From positions 62,001 to 126,000 of the IMG/VR virus record IMGVR_UViG_3300034117_000713: 64,000 bases of DNA. One strand, 5' to 3'. The notes under the pieces are model-generated. The model made no database searches and had not been told where the DNA came from. It saw nothing but the letters and a program-made list of their open reading frames with translations. This document shows, in pieces, positions 60,981 through 64,000 of the stretch (the stretch's first letter is position 1; every line of letters starts with the position of its first letter). This DNA comes from a virus. The position numbers were made by a program, and so were the translations under genes.

Positions 60981-61661
60981 ATGAATTTTGTTTTTGATGT
61001 TGACGGTACATTAACACCGTCGAGAGGTCAGATGGATCCCGAGTTTAAGCTGTGGTTTAAGACGTGGATTAGGCACAAGCCCGTGTATCTGGTCACTGGA
61101 TCTGATTACGCCAAGACTTTGGAGCAGGTTGGAAAGGATCTCTGTGAGTCAGTTACGGGTGTGTATAACTGTGCCGCGAATCAACTGCATCGAAGTGGTG
61201 TTCAAGAATACTCGCAGGAGTTTACCTTACTGCCCGCTCAGCGGGGGTTCTTAGAAGGACTGTTGGCAGCATCGCAGTGGCCCATACGCACTGGACAGCA
61301 CATAGAAGATCGTGGTGCATTGACCAACTTTAGCACTGTGGGGCGTGGTGCTGACCCAGCTCAACGTGCTCTATATTCAGCTTGGGATCGATCTGTACAG
61401 GAACGCCGCCGACTGGCAGTGCTAATAGAAACTCAGTATCCCGAACTTGCAGCCACAGTAGCAGGTGAAACGGGCATTGACATATACCCACAGGGCCGGG
61501 ACAAGAGTCAGATCTGTACAGATATTCGGGGCATTGTGTTCTTTGGAGATCAGACACAGCCCGGGGGCAATGACTATACCATCAGTCAACAGGCCCAAAC
61601 AGTTCACACTGTGTCATCGTGGACAGACACTTGGGAAATATTGCGAACACAATATGCCTAA
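60981..61661 (+). CDS. Eukaryotic-type phosphomannomutase-like HAD phosphotransferase, 226 aa
   Basis: Catalytic F5-D6-V-D8-G-T-L-T motif, then the cap, and near residues 165-205 the PMM-specific strings IDIYPQGRDKSQ and VFFGDQTQPGGND, which match the substrate-loop and GDKTxxGGNDxEI of eukaryotic/archaeal-type PMM2. It would interconvert hexose-6- and hexose-1-phosphates, feeding sugar nucleotide synthesis, fitting the nearby GT9-like gene. Slightly shorter than PMM2 (246 aa). Stop overlaps the next start by 8 nt. Confidence 0.87.
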   Translation: MNFVFDVDGTLTPSRGQMDPEFKLWFKTWIRHKPVYLVTGSDYAKTLEQVGKDLCESVTGVYNCAANQLHRSGVQEYSQEFTLLPAQRGFLEGLLAASQWPIRTGQHIEDRGALTNFSTVGRGADPAQRALYSAWDRSVQERRRLAVLIETQYPELAATVAGETGIDIYPQGRDKSQICTDIRGIVFFGDQTQPGGNDYTISQQAQTVHTVSSWTDTWEILRTQYA

Positions 61662-63135
61662 AACTCAGTGTGTGATCTTATGGTCAGATCACAGTTGGAC
61701 AGATCGTGACAATGAGATCAGCAGAGCATTAAATGCGGGCTATCAAAAGAGCCTGGGACCCTATCTGATCAGCAGTGCATTGGCCGCACAGGGCTACAGC
61801 ACTGAAGTGGTCAATATGAGCTACATGACCTGGGATCAGCTGTGGGCACGGGTAGAACCCCTATTGGACCAGGATACACTGTGGGTGGGTGTCAGTACCA
61901 CATTTGCCGTTAGGGGCCTGTTCGGACTCATGACCCTGAAATCGGATTGGCGGCAGATCATGCAGTTCATGGCTCGTGTACGCACAGTGAGCCCCAAGTG
62001 CCAGTTTGCGGCCGGTGGTTACTTCTCGGGAGTATGGACTCGACTGGGCTGGTGGGTGTTTAAAAATCACAGTGACGAAAGCATCGTAGCCTGGACAGAT
62101 CATCTAGCTGGACGGAATCCCCTTTGGACCCATACTAATCGCATCATAGAGGGCAATCATAACGTGCTGTTCAAAAGTCGTGTACACACATGGCGAGGTG
62201 TGACTCAGGGTGAAGCCCTACCTCTAGAGATCAGCAGAGGGTGCCGCTTCAAGTGTGCATTCTGTAGGTTCAGCTTGAATGGCCGTGCCAAGAACGATTA
62301 TCTACGTGACCCCCAGTGTATTAGGGCAGAGCTAGAAGCCAACTATGCTCAGTGGGGTACTACACGCTATACACTGGCAGATGACACATTTAACGAAAGC
62401 ACAGAAAAACTAGAAAGCATATGGCTGGCTGTGAAAGACCTCAAGTTCAGAGTCAAGTTCTCTGCATACATACGTGTGGACCTATTGGAAAGCCACCCTG
62501 AACAGATACAGTTGTTACGGAACCTGGGCATTGAAAACGCCATGTTTGGCATAGAGAGCCTGAACCCCCGTAATGGCCCCATAATTGGCAAGGCCCGTGA
62601 CCCCCAGCGTACCATTGACTTTATTGCAGAGTTGCGAACCCAGCATTGGCCCGGCGTGGGCCTGCATTCAGGATTCATATTGGGCCTGCCCTGGGATCGA
62701 CCAGAGTCCTCAGGTGCCGAACTAGCAGACTGGGCTGTGAGCGATCAATGCCCCCTACACAGTGTCAGCATAGAATCACTGAACATCATACGCCCTGCAT
62801 GGCGTAAGTTCTGGAGTGAAAACAATACCCTAAGCCTATTTGATGCTGACGCTGAAAAGTATGGGTATCTGTGGCTAGACCCCCGTGAACAAGAGTGGAC
62901 CAACAGCAATACGGGTATGAGCCTGACCCAGGCCTATCTGGACAGCTATCGGGCTGCGGAGAAGATATTCCATCATGCTGATCAGCATAGGGTAGCGGGC
63001 TTTGCATTTAACAGGTTCATTAATCTGGGCATACCCGAGTCGGCGTTGACTACCCAGACCATCAAGCAGATTAGCCAGCAGTGGGATTTACCCGAGCTGA
63101 CTAGGCAGCGTCACTGGCTCTGCTCTAGCTCTTGA
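61654..63135 (+). CDS. Radical SAM protein with N-terminal B12-type Rossmann domain, 493 aa
   Basis: Start at ATG 61654; the open frame extends upstream within the PMM gene. N-terminal 150 residues (YLISSALAAQGYSTEVVNM, VGVSTTF) resemble the cobalamin-binding Rossmann domain of class B radical SAM enzymes, though the DxHxxG cobalamin motif is not evident. Cluster ligands C197-R-F-K-C201-A-F-C204; the radical SAM barrel follows with YTLADDTFN and GIESLNPRNG. Substrate unknown; sits with sugar-phosphate and glycosyltransferase-like genes. Convergent overlap of 25 bp with the next gene. Confidence 0.9.
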   Translation: MPKTQCVILWSDHSWTDRDNEISRALNAGYQKSLGPYLISSALAAQGYSTEVVNMSYMTWDQLWARVEPLLDQDTLWVGVSTTFAVRGLFGLMTLKSDWRQIMQFMARVRTVSPKCQFAAGGYFSGVWTRLGWWVFKNHSDESIVAWTDHLAGRNPLWTHTNRIIEGNHNVLFKSRVHTWRGVTQGEALPLEISRGCRFKCAFCRFSLNGRAKNDYLRDPQCIRAELEANYAQWGTTRYTLADDTFNESTEKLESIWLAVKDLKFRVKFSAYIRVDLLESHPEQIQLLRNLGIENAMFGIESLNPRNGPIIGKARDPQRTIDFIAELRTQHWPGVGLHSGFILGLPWDRPESSGAELADWAVSDQCPLHSVSIESLNIIRPAWRKFWSENNTLSLFDADAEKYGYLWLDPREQEWTNSNTGMSLTQAYLDSYRAAEKIFHHADQHRVAGFAFNRFINLGIPESALTTQTIKQISQQWDLPELTRQRHWLCSSS

Positions 63136-63260
63136 ATAGCCACTTGCAGTTGAAATATATTGCTCAACAACTCTGCACTGGGCTCTTGATTGTATGCTAG
63201 TTGCAGTTCGGCTAGATTGCTACGTAACATTAGCAAATGAGTTTGATTTTTTGTATCCAT
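63111..63260 (-). CDS. Small coiled-coil protein, 49 aa
   Basis: ATG 63260 (MDTKNQTHLLMLRSNLAELQ) exactly 5 nt behind a minus-strand late box; the larger frame crosses the divergent promoter. Leu/Gln heptads throughout. Overlaps the radical SAM gene 3' end antisense. Confidence 0.75.
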   Translation of the reverse strand: MDTKNQTHLLMLRSNLAELQLAYNQEPSAELLSNIFQLQVAIQELEQSQ

Positions 63261-63265
63261 ACAGA

Positions 63266-63271
63266 TATTTA
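63266..63271 (-). promoter_or_regulatory. Late promoter box TAAATA (minus), leaderless spacing
   Basis: AATAAATATCTG, exactly 5 nt before ATG 63260; divergent pair with 63277. Confidence 0.65.
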
Positions 63272-63276
63272 TTTGG

Positions 63277-63282
63277 TAAATA
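63277..63282 (+). promoter_or_regulatory. Late promoter box TAAATA
   Basis: GGTAAATATG, 15 nt before ATG 63298, with GGGAG ribosome site. Confidence 0.65.
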
Positions 63283-63297
63283 TGCAGGGAGATAATA

Positions 63298-63486
63298 ATG
63301 GCAGGATTTTTTGCAGGAACAGGTAACACCAGTGAGTTGGGCAGAGTAGCCAGAGCTCTGTATGGCTACGGCCTAGGCACCCAAGTTGGCCTATACTCAC
63401 CTTGCTGGACCTACTACGGTGGCGGTGCCAGCAACGTGGGACTCAGCAGTTCATTTGCCGGCCGCTACTATCCCGGAACTTACTAA
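63298..63486 (+). CDS. Gly/Tyr-rich small late protein, 62 aa
   Basis: MAGFFAGTGNTSELGRVARA then LYGYGLGTQVGLYSPCWTYY and a Gly/Ser/Tyr tail. Low complexity, possibly a small virion or tail-decoration protein. Late promoter with a Shine-Dalgarno. Confidence 0.78.
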   Translation: MAGFFAGTGNTSELGRVARALYGYGLGTQVGLYSPCWTYYGGGASNVGLSSSFAGRYYPGTY

Positions 63487-63518
63487 TCAAAAACTTATCC
63501 CCTAGTTAACTTGGGCGT

Positions 63519-63524
63519 TAAATA
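63519..63524 (+). promoter_or_regulatory. Late promoter box TAAATA in a GCGT/ACGC hairpin
   Basis: GCGTTAAATACGC, 20 nt before ATG 63545; leader has AAAGGAG. Confidence 0.6.
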
Positions 63525-63544
63525 CGCTAAAGGAGACTCCGTCC

Positions 63545-64000
63545 ATGGATATGACAATTGTGACTCGACTATTATCGAGTCAATGCACCAAACAAAGCCG
63601 CTGGGAATTCGTTAATTTTGTTCTAGAAGAACACGGTGAATTTAAGGGCCGTGCTGCCCAGGCAGTATTAGCACGCCGCAGACAACTACACGAATTACTC
63701 GGCCACACTGCACAAGACAGCCTACGTACTGATCTGGTCAACGAAGCAGCTCAACTAGATGACTGGCTGAATAAACACACAGAATCAGAACTGGCAGCAA
63801 TGCTGGCCACTATCGAAGATCAAGAAGCTGACTACTGGGCCGAACGCTTAGGTCGTGAAGCTGCTGTGGATCTAATGAGCCAGGGTAAAGTCAGCAAAGA
63901 AGTAATGACTCGTGCCGTGTTACTCAGTGAAGAGGGCTATCGAAAATTTGCTGAAACTTGCGGCAGCATCAGCTATGTGATCAGCACTACTTCTAAAGAA
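63545..64000 (+). CDS. Helical late protein, 3' end outside window (152+ aa)
   Basis: Frame MDMTIVTRLLSSQCTKQSRW, then EFVNFVLEEHGEFKGRAAQA, runs to the last base without a stop. Helical, charged (ARRRQLHELLGH, DQEADYWAERLGREAAVDLM). Strong AAAGGAG site and late promoter; ATG 63545 or 63551. No family recognised from the visible part. Confidence 0.85.
   Translation, partial: MDMTIVTRLLSSQCTKQSRWEFVNFVLEEHGEFKGRAAQAVLARRRQLHELLGHTAQDSLRTDLVNEAAQLDDWLNKHTESELAAMLATIEDQEADYWAERLGREAAVDLMSQGKVSKEVMTRAVLLSEEGYRKFAETCGSISYVISTTSKE

Overview
This window is part of the genome of a T4-like contractile-tailed phage (myovirus, Caudoviricetes). It carries T4-type neck, sheath, tube, terminase, head-completion, recombination and replisome genes, and at least 22 late-promoter TAAATA boxes placed just before gene starts. 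The host cannot be named. The many near-perfect sigma70 promoters (TTGACA, 17 bp, TATAAT) and AAGGAG ribosome sites mean the early genes are read by an ordinary bacterial polymerase and ribosome. The low-GC late genes and the gene set resemble environmental T4-like phages (cyanophage and freshwater or marine relatives) more than coliphage T4. Portal, major capsid and family-B DNA polymerase genes are not in this window.

Layout. Positions 1-7.2 kb hold the 3' part of a large tail fibre ending in an S74-type self-cleaving chaperone, then small fibre-associated genes, among them three paralogues that begin YTW and a 2-oxoglutarate oxygenase. From 7.2 to 25 kb lies the morphogenesis block: Nudix hydrolase, gp15, a Cys-rich mini-protein, gp14, gp13, dNMP kinase, HNH nuclease, a greatly enlarged sheath (gp18), tube (gp19), a second tube-like protein, head-completion nuclease (gp4), small and large terminase (gp16, gp17), probable capsid-internal proteins and an FkbM methyltransferase. 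From 25 to 39 kb lies the DNA-metabolism block: gp32, UvsX, UvsY, a HARP-like protein, UvsW, a gp62-like clamp-loader subunit, a zinc-finger protein, a 192-aa mini DnaE-like protein, primase gp61, helicase gp41, a nucleotidyltransferase and a HAD nucleotidase. From 39 to 44 kb a second fibre, collagen-like and also S74-terminated, runs on the minus strand. Positions 44-46 kb hold a radical SAM enzyme and orphans.

From 46 to 60 kb is an early region of about 45 small minus-strand genes. Most transcription units have their own near-consensus sigma70 promoter, a conserved short leader, and a terminator hairpin abutting or enclosing the next -35 box. Several proteins of 27-48 aa fall below usual ORF cut-offs. 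The region also holds a CAU-anticodon tRNA and two stretches with dense, nested inverted repeats that I interpret as structured non-coding RNAs. From 60 to 64 kb are a glycosyltransferase-like protein, a eukaryotic-type phosphomannomutase, a second radical SAM protein and small late genes.

How it works together. The promoter architecture implies strong host-RNAP early transcription of the minus-strand cassette array, then replication and recombination by the UvsX/Y/W, gp32, gp41, gp61 and gp62 set, then late transcription from TAAATA promoters. An unusual number of these late boxes sit exactly 5 nt before an ATG. By the T4 start-site rule this puts +1 on the start codon, so many late mRNAs are predicted to be leaderless.
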